Made by a program: the position numbers and the translations under genes
Notes under the pieces: model-generated
What the model saw: the letters and a program-made list of their open reading frames with translations, nothing else
What the model was told of the DNA's origin: nothing
The model's database searches: none
Shown: in pieces, positions 24,701 through 32,845 of the stretch
Position numbering within the stretch: position 1 is the stretch's first letter
Layout: the number at the start of each line of letters is the position of its first letter
NCBI GenBank assembly: GCA_964549655.1
Contig: CAZJXN010000002.1
Span: 1 to 64,000, forward strand
Direction of reading: 5' to 3'
Origin: JADJNW01 sp964549655
GTDB lineage: Bacteria > Bacteroidota > Bacteroidia > Chitinophagales > Saprospiraceae
DNA: 64,000 nucleotides

Positions 24701-27349
24701 GTGACTACTGTAGAAGGCATCACCGAGTACAAACTGAGCAACGGACTGCGCGTCTTGCTTTTCCCTGACCCATCCAAACCGACGGTAACCGTCAACATCA
24801 CGTACCTTGTAGGCTCGAAGCACGAAAATTATGGCGAAACTGGCATGGCACACTTGCTGGAGCACATGGTTTTCAAAGGCACCCCCAAACATCCGGATGT
24901 GAAGCAAGAAATCACGTCCAAAGGCAACCGCTGGAACGGCACGACTTGGTTTGACCGCACCAACTACTTTGAAACCATGCAAGCCAGCGATGAGAATCTG
25001 GACTGGGCGATTGAAATGGAAGCCGACCGCATGGTGAATTCTTTTGTATCCCGAAAAGATTTGGACAGCGAGATGACCGTCGTGCGCAATGAATTCGAAA
25101 TGGGCGAAAACTCTCCGCTGGGGGTATTGTGGGAACGGATTGTTTCGACGGCTTTCCTGTGGCATAATTATGGCAAATCCACGATTGGCGCACGTTCTGA
25201 TGTGGAGAATGTTCCGATTGACCGCTTGCAAGCCTTTTACAAAAAATATTACCAGCCCGATAATGCGGTGCTGATGATTACCGGCAAGTTTGATGAGCAA
25301 AAAGCATTACAGTCCATCGGCAAATATTTTGGCGCGTTGCCTAAGCCAGAGCGTCCGCTACCGGCAATTTACACGCAAGACCCTACGCAAGACGGTGAGC
25401 GAAGTGTCACACTGCGGCGCACAGGTACGGTTCAGTTTTTAGGCGTAGGCTATCATGTGCCATCGGGTATTCATGCAGATTTTGCAGCGCTTAGTCTGGC
25501 GAGTCGAGTATTGAGTAGCACACCATCTGGACGATTATCCAAGGCATTGGTGGATGCGAACAAAGCAGCGAATGTATTTGGTTTTGATTTTCAGTTAGCA
25601 GAGCCGGGCATTTTGCTGTATTTCGTAGAGGTATTAAAAGAACAATCGTTGGAGGAAGCCAAGCAAATTATGTTAGCATCTATTGATGACTTGAGCAAAA
25701 ATCCACCAACGACAGAAGAAGTAGAACGAGCTCGAAATGAAATTTTGAAACAGACCGAACAAACGTTTAATTCTTCCGAAAATATTTGCATCGAACTGAG
25801 CGAATGGATAGGCATGGGTGATTGGCGTTTGTTTTTTGTGAATCGAGACCGCATCAAAGCTGTAAAACCGGAGGACGTAGTGCGCGTTGCCAAATATTAT
25901 TTCAAACCCGATAACCGCACCGTTGGTATGTTTATTCCAACGGAAAAGCCTGACCGCACGGAGATTCCAGCTACGCCGAGTGTGGCGACTTTGGTGGATA
26001 ATTATAAAGGTGGCGAAGCCGTTGCAGCAGGTGAAGATTTTGACCCTTCGGTGAAAAATATTGTGGCGCGCACGCAGTACAGCACTTTAAGCAATGGCGC
26101 AAAACTGGCACTATTACCAAAAAAGACGCGCGGCGAAACGGTGCGAGTAAGCATGACGATTCCGTATGGCGATGTGGAAAATTTGAAAAATAAAGGAACA
26201 GTCAGTCAAATGACGGCTTCGATGCTCAACAAAGGCACGGCGAAGCGCTCTCGCCAACAGATTGAAGATGAGTTGGATAAGCTAAAATCTTCTATCAATA
26301 TTTACGGTGGGGGCTATTTCACGTCTGTCAGTATTGAATCTACGAAAGCGAATTTGGCTGCTACCTTGAATTTGCTGAAAGAAATCTTACGCGAGCCTAC
26401 TTTTCCAGCCGCAGAATTAGAAAAAGTAAAGTTGGAAGACATGGCTGCTATTGACAATCAATTGGACGACCCGGGTTCGGTGGCTTTCACAGCAATGACG
26501 CGCCATTTGAATCCTTATGAGAAAGGCGATATTCGGTACAGCGCTACTTTTGAAGAGCAAAAAGCGGCGATAAAACCGGTCACGCCAGCGCAATTGAAAC
26601 AATTTCATAAAGATTTTTATGGAATGGATGCCGCCGCAGTCACGATTGTAGGCGATTTTGATGCGAAACAGACGAAGGAATTAACGGAAAAATTATTTGG
26701 AAATTGGAAGTCGCCTAAGCCGTACAAGGAAATGAAGCGACCTTACACGAGCGTCAAGCCAATCAATGAGAATCTTGAAATGCCGGATAAGACGAATGCT
26801 TTTTTTGTAATTGGTCAAAATTTTCCACTCGACCCAAGTGCTGCCGATTATCCAGCGCTGGAAGTGGGCAATTTTATTCTGGGCGGTAGTTTTCAAGGGC
26901 GCGTGTTGAAGCGCATTCGGGAGAAAGATGGCTTGAGTTATGGCGGCGGTGTATTTTTGGAGGAGCATCCGATTAATAAAGTGGGAAGTCTGATGGGCTA
27001 CGCGATTTACGCGCCGGAAAATGTAGAAAAATTGGAAGCTGCTTTCAAAGAAGAAATCGAAAAATTGATAAAAGACGGCGTAACAACAGAGGAATTGGCA
27101 GAAGCAAAAGCGACTTGGAAACAGGAACGCGAGGTGAACATCCGTGCGCAAGATGCGTCCTTAGCGCGTCGCCTGAATTTGTACATGGAATGGAAACGCC
27201 CGCTCCAGTGGGATGCGGATTTGGAAGCTAAAGTGGAAGCACTCACGCCTGCGCAGGTGAATGCCGCTTTGAAAAAATACTTGGATTTAAATAAAATGTC
27301 TATTCTGAAATCAGGGGATTTTGCAAAAAATAAGGTGAAGAAACCGTAG
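24701..27349 (+). CDS. M16-family zinc peptidase (pitrilysin-like, duplicated domains)
   Basis: An 882-residue protein of two M16 halves. The first half has the inverted zinc motif HLLEH (near residue 51) and the downstream Glu region EMTVVRNEFEMGE, so it should be active. The second half (from about 460) lacks the motif and is the usual structural half. GTG 24701 is the first standard start, but the frame is open upstream to 24623 and encodes a convincing signal peptide (LLKLLFIICLFTTRIVAQ). The true start is therefore probably the ACG at 24626 or a miscalled ATG, giving 907 residues and a periplasmic enzyme. It ends in an inverted repeat facing the next, convergent gene. Confidence 0.9.
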   Translation: MTTVEGITEYKLSNGLRVLLFPDPSKPTVTVNITYLVGSKHENYGETGMAHLLEHMVFKGTPKHPDVKQEITSKGNRWNGTTWFDRTNYFETMQASDENLDWAIEMEADRMVNSFVSRKDLDSEMTVVRNEFEMGENSPLGVLWERIVSTAFLWHNYGKSTIGARSDVENVPIDRLQAFYKKYYQPDNAVLMITGKFDEQKALQSIGKYFGALPKPERPLPAIYTQDPTQDGERSVTLRRTGTVQFLGVGYHVPSGIHADFAALSLASRVLSSTPSGRLSKALVDANKAANVFGFDFQLAEPGILLYFVEVLKEQSLEEAKQIMLASIDDLSKNPPTTEEVERARNEILKQTEQTFNSSENICIELSEWIGMGDWRLFFVNRDRIKAVKPEDVVRVAKYYFKPDNRTVGMFIPTEKPDRTEIPATPSVATLVDNYKGGEAVAAGEDFDPSVKNIVARTQYSTLSNGAKLALLPKKTRGETVRVSMTIPYGDVENLKNKGTVSQMTASMLNKGTAKRSRQQIEDELDKLKSSINIYGGGYFTSVSIESTKANLAATLNLLKEILREPTFPAAELEKVKLEDMAAIDNQLDDPGSVAFTAMTRHLNPYEKGDIRYSATFEEQKAAIKPVTPAQLKQFHKDFYGMDAAAVTIVGDFDAKQTKELTEKLFGNWKSPKPYKEMKRPYTSVKPINENLEMPDKTNAFFVIGQNFPLDPSAADYPALEVGNFILGGSFQGRVLKRIREKDGLSYGGGVFLEEHPINKVGSLMGYAIYAPENVEKLEAAFKEEIEKLIKDGVTTEELAEAKATWKQEREVNIRAQDASLARRLNLYMEWKRPLQWDADLEAKVEALTPAQVNAALKKYLDLNKMSILKSGDFAKNKVKKP

Positions 27350-27351
27350 AA

Positions 27352-27428
27352 GCAGTAGGCAGTTGGCGGTAGGCAGTCCTTTGACTAGGGTACTGCATAC
27401 TGCATACTGCCAACTGCTCACTGCCTAC
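27352..27428. terminator. Inverted repeat between convergent genes, likely bidirectional terminator
   Basis: GCAGTAGGCAGTTGGC on the left faces GCCAACTGCTCACTGCCTAC on the right. It lies directly between the stops of the M16 gene and the LOG-family gene and runs into the last three codons of the latter. The same words lie between other convergent pairs at 54.6 and 57.5 kb. Confidence 0.6.
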
Positions 27429-28158
27429 TTTCCAATAGCCACCACAGCCGCCGCCGCATTTTTTTCTTAATTTGATAATTATCGGTGATATATTTGGAGA
27501 TGTGAATCATCGCTTCGTCAATGTCGTCGGTGAGTTTTACTAATTTTAAATCTTCGGTGGAAATGGTTTTTTGGGCTTCCATAAAGTGTAAGTAATTCAT
27601 CAAGTCTTGATAATAGTCTTTTCCAATCAATACGACCGGAAAGTTGTGAATAACGCCGGTTTGCACCAAAGTCAAAGTTTCAAACATTTCATCCATCGTA
27701 CCCCAGCCGCCGGGCAATACAATAAAAGCATAAGAATACTTGAGTAGCAATACTTTACGGACGAAGAAAAATTTCAATGTGACCGACCTGTGGAGATATA
27801 GATTAGCAAACTGCTCGTGTGGCAATTGGATATTCACACCGACGGATTTTCCACCATTTTCAAATGCACCGCGATTCGCTGCTTCCATGATGCCCGGACC
27901 GCCTCCCGTCATAGTCGTGAAGCCAACATTTGCAATGGCTTTGCCCACTGCTCGCGCTTTTTCGTAGTACAGATGCCCTTCTTTGAATCGTGCCGAACCA
28001 AAAACGGTAATGCAAGGACCCAAAAAATGCAGGCAGCGAAAGCCTTTGATAAATTGAAAGAAAACCTGGAAGGCAAATTTTAGCTCGGAGGTACGGCTTT
28101 TTGGACCTTCGAGGTATTCGTATTCGGATGGGTTGAGGATTTTAATGGGTTCGGGCAT
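27418..28158 (-). CDS. LOG-family nucleoside 5'-monophosphate phosphoribohydrolase
   Basis: A 246-residue Rossmann-fold protein of the TIGR00730/LOG family. It has the GGGPGIMEAANRG segment and the signature PGGWGTMDEMFE. Members split cytokinin-type or other nucleoside 5'-monophosphates into base and ribose phosphate; in bacteria a housekeeping nucleotide-cleaning role is also proposed. No signal peptide. Its last codons fall inside a repeat, giving a C-terminal Ser-Arg-Gln of repeat origin. Confidence 0.88.
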   Translation of the reverse strand: MPEPIKILNPSEYEYLEGPKSRTSELKFAFQVFFQFIKGFRCLHFLGPCITVFGSARFKEGHLYYEKARAVGKAIANVGFTTMTGGGPGIMEAANRGAFENGGKSVGVNIQLPHEQFANLYLHRSVTLKFFFVRKVLLLKYSYAFIVLPGGWGTMDEMFETLTLVQTGVIHNFPVVLIGKDYYQDLMNYLHFMEAQKTISTEDLKLVKLTDDIDEAMIHISKYITDNYQIKKKMRRRLWWLLESRQ

Positions 28159-28317
28159 AGGGAGAGTTGGCAGTTGGCAGTTGCAGTAGGCAGTTTCCCT
28201 TCTTACAACTGTCAGATTGTGTTATTTTACAAAAATTGTGTCAAACAAGAACGCCAACGGCAATCGAGGACTGGCGTTGGCGCTTGGTGGAGCATCGGAA
28301 ACAAGTTTCCGCGCTAC

Positions 28318-28968
28318 TTAAAAGTCACTATCTTCTTTCTCGGTGGTTTCTTCTGGGAAATCATCCAAATCGCTGATAGAGCGAGTCATGGAGTCCTCTT
28401 CTTCGTCGTAAAAAAAGTCGCGCTCGCCAAATTCCAAATCTTCTTCTTCGTCTTCTTTCACGGCGGCTACTCTATTGCTGGAACTGGTCGGTTTGCGAAT
28501 AACTTTGGTAATCACTTTGCGCTCAGATGGTGCAGATACTGCTGGTTTGGTGGCTATCACTGGCTTTTGAACTTCTGGAGTCTCTGCGATTTTGGTTTGT
28601 TCTACCGCTTTTGCTTCTAAACTTTTTGTGGTCGTAGGGACTGCCAGCAGTCGTTTTTTGTCTATCAATTGCCCACTGATGGAGCAGATTCCATACGATT
28701 TGTTTCTAATACGTATGAGTGCATTTTCCAAGTCTTTGATGTACATTCGCTGGCGGATTGCCATATTGTTGAGCATTTCCACCTCGTTGTTGATGCTACT
28801 ATCGTCTACCCAGTCGCCGCCGTGTTCGTCCGCTGTATTTTCTGTAATATCCAGAATTTGCTCTTGTAAGCTTGCGAGTTGTTCTTTCGACTTCGCAAGT
28901 TTGTCTGTTATTAATAATCTAAATTCCTCTAAGTCCGCATCCCCATATCGTACCACTGAACTTGACAT
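28318..28968 (-). CDS. DksA/TraR-like protein with acidic tail
   Basis: A 216-residue protein. Residues 1-70 form a coiled-coil hairpin, followed by YGICSISGQLIDKKRLLAVP, which matches the DksA zinc-finger region. Only one of its usual four cysteines remains, and the segment after P lacks the CxxC, as in many Bacteroidota homologues. From about 125 on the protein is a Pro/Lys and then strongly acidic low-complexity tail. DksA binds RNA polymerase in the secondary channel; whether this one does is inferred. It is in the same direction as the LOG-family gene, about 160 bp upstream. Confidence 0.8.
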   Translation of the reverse strand: MSSSVVRYGDADLEEFRLLITDKLAKSKEQLASLQEQILDITENTADEHGGDWVDDSSINNEVEMLNNMAIRQRMYIKDLENALIRIRNKSYGICSISGQLIDKKRLLAVPTTTKSLEAKAVEQTKIAETPEVQKPVIATKPAVSAPSERKVITKVIRKPTSSSNRVAAVKEDEEEDLEFGERDFFYDEEEDSMTRSISDLDDFPEETTEKEDSDF

Positions 28969-29112
28969 CTTTTCTAAAATTTTAGTTTAAAAATAGCGTA
29001 CCAATTAAATCCATAAATTTGGAAAAACGATACAAAAATACAATTTCATTTTATAATAAATCAATCACACCAAAAATATCATTGCATAACGCGTTGTTAG
29101 AAAAATAGTTGC

Positions 29113-29262
29113 TTATTTAAAAAGCAGTCCCAATTTTTTTGTAAAAAAGCGTTGCACGGGGCGCATATAATTTTTTGCCACCAAATCAGTTTTGGCGATC
29201 AGCGCAGGATAACGTCTTTTCAACAAAGTACGCAAGGTCAACAAAATAGCAATCGTAAACAT
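29113..29262 (-). CDS. Small basic protein candidate, 49 residues
   Basis: A short frame starting at ATG 29262 with a hydrophobic N-terminal stretch (MFTIAILLTLRTLLK) and a basic, aromatic C-terminus (YMRPVQRFFTKKLG). Nothing similar comes to mind. The codon pattern is plausible and the space between flanking genes is otherwise empty, but no promoter was found. It may be a small membrane-associated protein or chance. Confidence 0.3.
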   Translation of the reverse strand: MFTIAILLTLRTLLKRRYPALIAKTDLVAKNYMRPVQRFFTKKLGLLFK

Positions 29263-29585
29263 AAATTGAATGATTTAAGAATGTCACCAATGGCACTTTA
29301 GTTCGAGCCATAGGGAGCATGGGTGTCAATTGCTGTGAACGGCAGATTTTGCAATCTATTGCTTTAAACGGACTTTATGTAAAAAGTCACATCTTTGTTT
29401 CAAGATGCTCTACAAACGCCGCAGGAATTAAAGAAGTTCACAGCAAAAAAATAATTGTACAGGTATAGTACAGGGTTACAAGGAAGTTGTAGGAATGAAA
29501 TAACAATAGATATACTTTTCTCCAATTGGAAAAATACGATACTTACTGATATACAATCGCACATAGAAAATGGAGCCGGCAGCTA
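29263..29585. other. 323-bp intergenic region
   Basis: No gene, promoter or strong repeat is seen. There is a short CATCTT/AAGATG hairpin near 29390. Confidence 0.5.
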
Positions 29586-29804
29586 TTAACCAAAAAAAGC
29601 GGTTACTTTTCTCCACCAGCGTCTTCGCGCCCTATTATTTGTAATCGCAGTGGTACTTGCAGGCGTATAGGGTGCTGCTACATTCAGGTTATTTTCTTTT
29701 GTTTGTTCTTCAACGGTGTAAACGACAAAAGGTTTCATTTCCGCTCCTACGTGCTCTTCATTATGTTCCACGTATTGGTTCTTGTTTTTTTTACTTCCAG
29801 ACAT
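29586..29804 (-). CDS. Small hypothetical protein, 72 residues
   Basis: A polar N-terminal half (MSGSKKNKNQYVEHNEEHVG), a Thr/Ala middle and a basic aromatic C-terminus (RARRRWWRKVTAFFG). No family is recognised. The two-part composition and the empty surroundings make it a plausible small gene, and the RRRWWRK end could bind membrane or nucleic acid; that is speculation. Confidence 0.5.
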   Translation of the reverse strand: MSGSKKNKNQYVEHNEEHVGAEMKPFVVYTVEEQTKENNLNVAAPYTPASTTAITNNRARRRWWRKVTAFFG

Positions 29805-30156
29805 GATGTGGGATAATTTTAAATTTTAAAATATGTTCAAAGGGCTGATTATCAAACAGTAGACGTTTGAATGAACCAAATTGTTTCGTCAAAGTTGCTA
29901 TAGTGGATGTTTCTAACACAAATGCCTAAGCGGGCTGCAATCTTGTACGTATAATCGAACGGTTCAAATTACGTAAAAGTGTGGTTATTTCCAAAAAAAT
30001 GTGATTAGTTATTTGTTAAATGTGATTAGTTATTGGTTATTCGGCTACAATGCTCAAGTAATAAGTGCCAAATAACCAATAAACAATAACCTTTCACCCA
30101 TCACCTTTCACTAATCACCAATCACCTTTCACCCATCACCTTTCACCAATCACCTT
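29805..30156. repeat. Intergenic region with TTAGTTATTGG and ATCACCTTTCACC repeats
   Basis: GTTATTGGTTATT (about 30031) faces AATAACCAATAAAC (about 30072), and seven or so tandem ATCACCTTTCAC units fill 30090-30160 up to the stop of the next gene on the minus strand. The units follow one another directly, without unique spacers, so this is not a CRISPR array. It may terminate the GNAT-nitrilase transcript. Confidence 0.6.
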
Positions 30157-31686
30157 TCACTTCTTTTTCTTAAACTTCACCTGATATAAATCCTTCCTCC
30201 GATCTTTCAAATTTTGCACACTGCCAAACTCGTGTAATTCTTTCAACAACGACATATTCACATCCGCAATAATCGTCATTTCTGTGTTCGCCGTCGCTTC
30301 TGCGCTAATCGCGTCTGTCGGGAATTGAAAGTCAGATGGTGTGAAAATAGCGGATTGCCCGTATTGAATGTCCATATTATTCACTTTTGGCAAGTTGCCG
30401 ACACAACCAGCGATGGCGACGTAGCACTCATTTTCCACGGCACGTGCCTGCGCACAACGGCGTACGCGATTGTATCCGTTTTGCATATCTGTAAGAAATG
30501 GCACGAACAAAATCTGCATACCTTGCTCTGCGTAAATACGCGCCAATTCTGGAAATTCTACATCATAGCAAATTAAAATACCAATTCTACCACAGTCTGT
30601 ATCAAACACTTCGAGCGTATCGCCGCCTACCATGCCCCATGCGCTTACTTCCGAAGGAGTCGGGTGTATTTTGTAATAACTTTCCCAGGTGCCATCGCGG
30701 CGACAGAGATACGAGACGTTCAACAAACTCCCATTTTCTACAATCGGCATACTGCCCGTGATGATATTAATATTGTAAGACATTGCAAACTCCATAAACT
30801 TACGCCGCAAGGGATCGGTAAAATTGGCTAACTCGCGGATGGCTTTCGCCTCGCCCAAGTGATTGTAGCGCGCCATGAGCGGCGCATTAAAAAACTCGGG
30901 AAACAGAATAAAATCGGACTTATAATTGCTCACTGCATCCACAAAATATTCAACCTGCTCCACCAACGCCTCAAAAGTTTCAAATAAGCGCATTTGCCAT
31001 TGCACAATCCCGATACGAACCACTTCTTTCGGCGCGTTTATCAGTTGCTCTTTCTCTTGGTAATAAATGTTATTCCATTCCAAAAGCGTCGCAAATTCTT
31101 TTGATTCGGTATCGCCCGGCAAATAATTTTCTAGAATTTTTTTGACGTGAAAATCATTCGACAATTGAAAAGTAAGCGTCGGGTCGTACACTTCTTTCAA
31201 TTTTACGCGGTCAATATATTCTCGTGGCGAGTTGGTATCAGCGTAATCTTTATAACTTGGAATGCGCCCGCCTACCACAATCGCCCGCAAGTTCAAATTT
31301 TCACACAATGCTTTGCGCGCATCGTACAAACGCCGCCCCAAACGCAAGCCACGATAGTTGGGATGCACAAACAATTCCAATCCGTACAACACATCGCCGT
31401 TTTCATCATGTGTATTAAAGGTGTAATTGCCCGTTATCTGCTGATACGTGTGCTTATCGCCAAATTTTCTATAATTCACAATAATGGTCAACGCACACGC
31501 CACGACCTTACCATCCACGAGAATTGCCAACTGCCCTTCCGAGAATATTTTTAACAATTTTTTAATATCGCGTTCGCCCCAGTAGTCGCCGCCGATACCC
31601 GAATATGCCTCAATCATGGCTTCCTTCAAGTCCAAATAATCTTCAAAGCGCAGATTGCGCAATTCTATTTTGGTTGCAACTTCCAT
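30157..31686 (-). CDS. GNAT acetyltransferase-carbon-nitrogen hydrolase fusion
   Basis: A 509-residue protein. Residues 1-160 are a GNAT domain with the acetyl-CoA loop segment YRGLRLGRRLYDAR. Residues 220-500 are a nitrilase-superfamily hydrolase with the Glu-Lys-Cys triad in FPEFF, YYKIHPTPSE and LICYDVEFPEL. The hydrolase half would cleave an amide or nitrile; the GNAT half may acylate the same or a related amine. This fusion is widespread in bacteria but its substrate is not established. It lies within 1.2 kb of a permuted ATP-grasp ligase, so an amide-metabolism link is possible. Confidence 0.88.
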   Translation of the reverse strand: MEVATKIELRNLRFEDYLDLKEAMIEAYSGIGGDYWGERDIKKLLKIFSEGQLAILVDGKVVACALTIIVNYRKFGDKHTYQQITGNYTFNTHDENGDVLYGLELFVHPNYRGLRLGRRLYDARKALCENLNLRAIVVGGRIPSYKDYADTNSPREYIDRVKLKEVYDPTLTFQLSNDFHVKKILENYLPGDTESKEFATLLEWNNIYYQEKEQLINAPKEVVRIGIVQWQMRLFETFEALVEQVEYFVDAVSNYKSDFILFPEFFNAPLMARYNHLGEAKAIRELANFTDPLRRKFMEFAMSYNINIITGSMPIVENGSLLNVSYLCRRDGTWESYYKIHPTPSEVSAWGMVGGDTLEVFDTDCGRIGILICYDVEFPELARIYAEQGMQILFVPFLTDMQNGYNRVRRCAQARAVENECYVAIAGCVGNLPKVNNMDIQYGQSAIFTPSDFQFPTDAISAEATANTEMTIIADVNMSLLKELHEFGSVQNLKDRRKDLYQVKFKKKK

Positions 31687-31886
31687 TTTTTTTTGTTTGG
31701 ATGTTTAACGTTTGAAAGTTTGAAGTTCCCTTATCTCCCAGTCGCTCGGGCACTTAGTCCCCCTCCCTAAGTCCCTTCAGCTCCCTAAAGTTCGCTACTT
31801 TTACAAATTTAGAAGTGATATAGTTTCAAGAAAATACAGGCTGCAAAATCTGCTATTCCTATTAAAACGAGAAATATAATAAAAAT

Positions 31887-31918
31887 TTTGTGAAAATATT
31901 GTAAAGTTTGTACATTTG
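31887..31918 (+). promoter_or_regulatory. Promoter of the 2OG oxygenase gene, probably leaderless
   Basis: TTTG at 31887-31890 is followed after 20 bp by TACATTTG at 31911-31918, a full consensus match. The ATG is at 31927, only 8 bases after the -7 element, so the transcript should have little or no leader. Confidence 0.6.
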
Positions 31919-31926
31919 TTCCGTAC

Positions 31927-32586
31927 ATGGAAGAAGAAGAGCAGCGAGTGCAGGTTTTATTAGAAAAGATAGTCGAAAACTTAGTCGAACGAGACTACGC
32001 CGTGACGGATGATTTCTTAAGCATTGCAGAAGTGCAGACGCTTACGAAAGAATTGTGGAGACAACATGGCAGCGCACATTTTGAATCGGCGGGCATCGGG
32101 CAAGGTCAACAGTTCCATCAGGATAAAAGTATCCGAGGAGATGCCATTCGATGGATAGACCGTACTACGCTTTCCGCAAACAGTTATTTTTTTTTAGAAC
32201 GGGTGGAAGCCTTGTTTGCCTATTTGAATCGCACTTGTTACTTGGGCATTCGCCAAAGTGAATTGCATTTTGCGATGTATCCGGCAGGCACAGGTTACAA
32301 GCGACATCTCGACGTATTTCAAAAAACAAACGCTCGGAAAATTTCTATCGTTTGTTATTTGAGTACCAATTGGGAAGCCGCGCATGGCGGGCAGTTGCGT
32401 TTGTATTCGCTCGACAAAAACGATGTTGAAACAGCGATAGATATTATGCCACAAGCCGGTCGTATGATTTGTTTTAAAAGTGATATATTGGAGCACGAAG
32501 TTTTGCAGGCTACACGGGAGCGATTGAGTATCACAGGATGGCTGAAAACGGGTGATGGGGTGATCCCGCCTTACGGGACAAGTTAG
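31927..32586 (+). CDS. 2-oxoglutarate/Fe(II)-dependent oxygenase
   Basis: A 219-residue dioxygenase of the prolyl-hydroxylase type. The iron ligands fit RHLDVFQ (HxD near 140) and the distal His in EHEVLQ, with the 2-oxoglutarate-binding Arg in RLSITGW. The mid segment YLSTNWEAAHGGQLRLY is typical of the family. The protein substrate is unknown; relatives hydroxylate ribosomal or elongation-factor residues or act on free amino acids. The last dozen codons (GDGVIPPYGTS) are supplied by an intergenic repeat (GGTGATCCCGCCTTACGGGA), so the C-terminus is probably not original. Confidence 0.87.
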   Translation: MEEEEQRVQVLLEKIVENLVERDYAVTDDFLSIAEVQTLTKELWRQHGSAHFESAGIGQGQQFHQDKSIRGDAIRWIDRTTLSANSYFFLERVEALFAYLNRTCYLGIRQSELHFAMYPAGTGYKRHLDVFQKTNARKISIVCYLSTNWEAAHGGQLRLYSLDKNDVETAIDIMPQAGRMICFKSDILEHEVLQATRERLSITGWLKTGDGVIPPYGTS

Positions 32587-32760
32587 GTTTATAGGGTGAT
32601 GAAGGACGAGGAGAATGAGAGACCACACGACGAGAGGAAAAAAATCTGCGGAATCTGCGGGAGAATTATAAAGATATTTTTTTGGTTTTTGGGATTATGC
32701 AGGGCGGTGTTCTGAAACAACAGACATCGCCTTTTTTTATTCCGTATAAACCTATAAGGT

Positions 32761-32794
32761 TTTTGCGTGAAAATTATTTTGAACAATACTTTTG
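32761..32794 (+). promoter_or_regulatory. Promoter of the permuted ATP-grasp gene
   Basis: TTTTG at 32761-32765 is followed after 21 bp by TACTTTTG at 32787-32794. This predicts a transcript start near 32800 and a leader of about 45 bases before ATG 32846. Confidence 0.5.
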
Positions 32795-32845
32795 TTGTTA
32801 CTTTCCATTTTGATTCGCAATTTTCAGCCAAATTAAAATCAAACA

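Noticed and set aside
26693..27151. Minus-strand 152-codon frame within the M16 gene
   Set aside because: Shadow of the second M16 domain; Phe/His-rich translation without motifs.
30060..30160. Tandem ATCACCTTTCACC units that at first look like a CRISPR array
   Set aside because: Units are 10-13 bp and follow one another without unique spacers of constant length; no cas genes are near.
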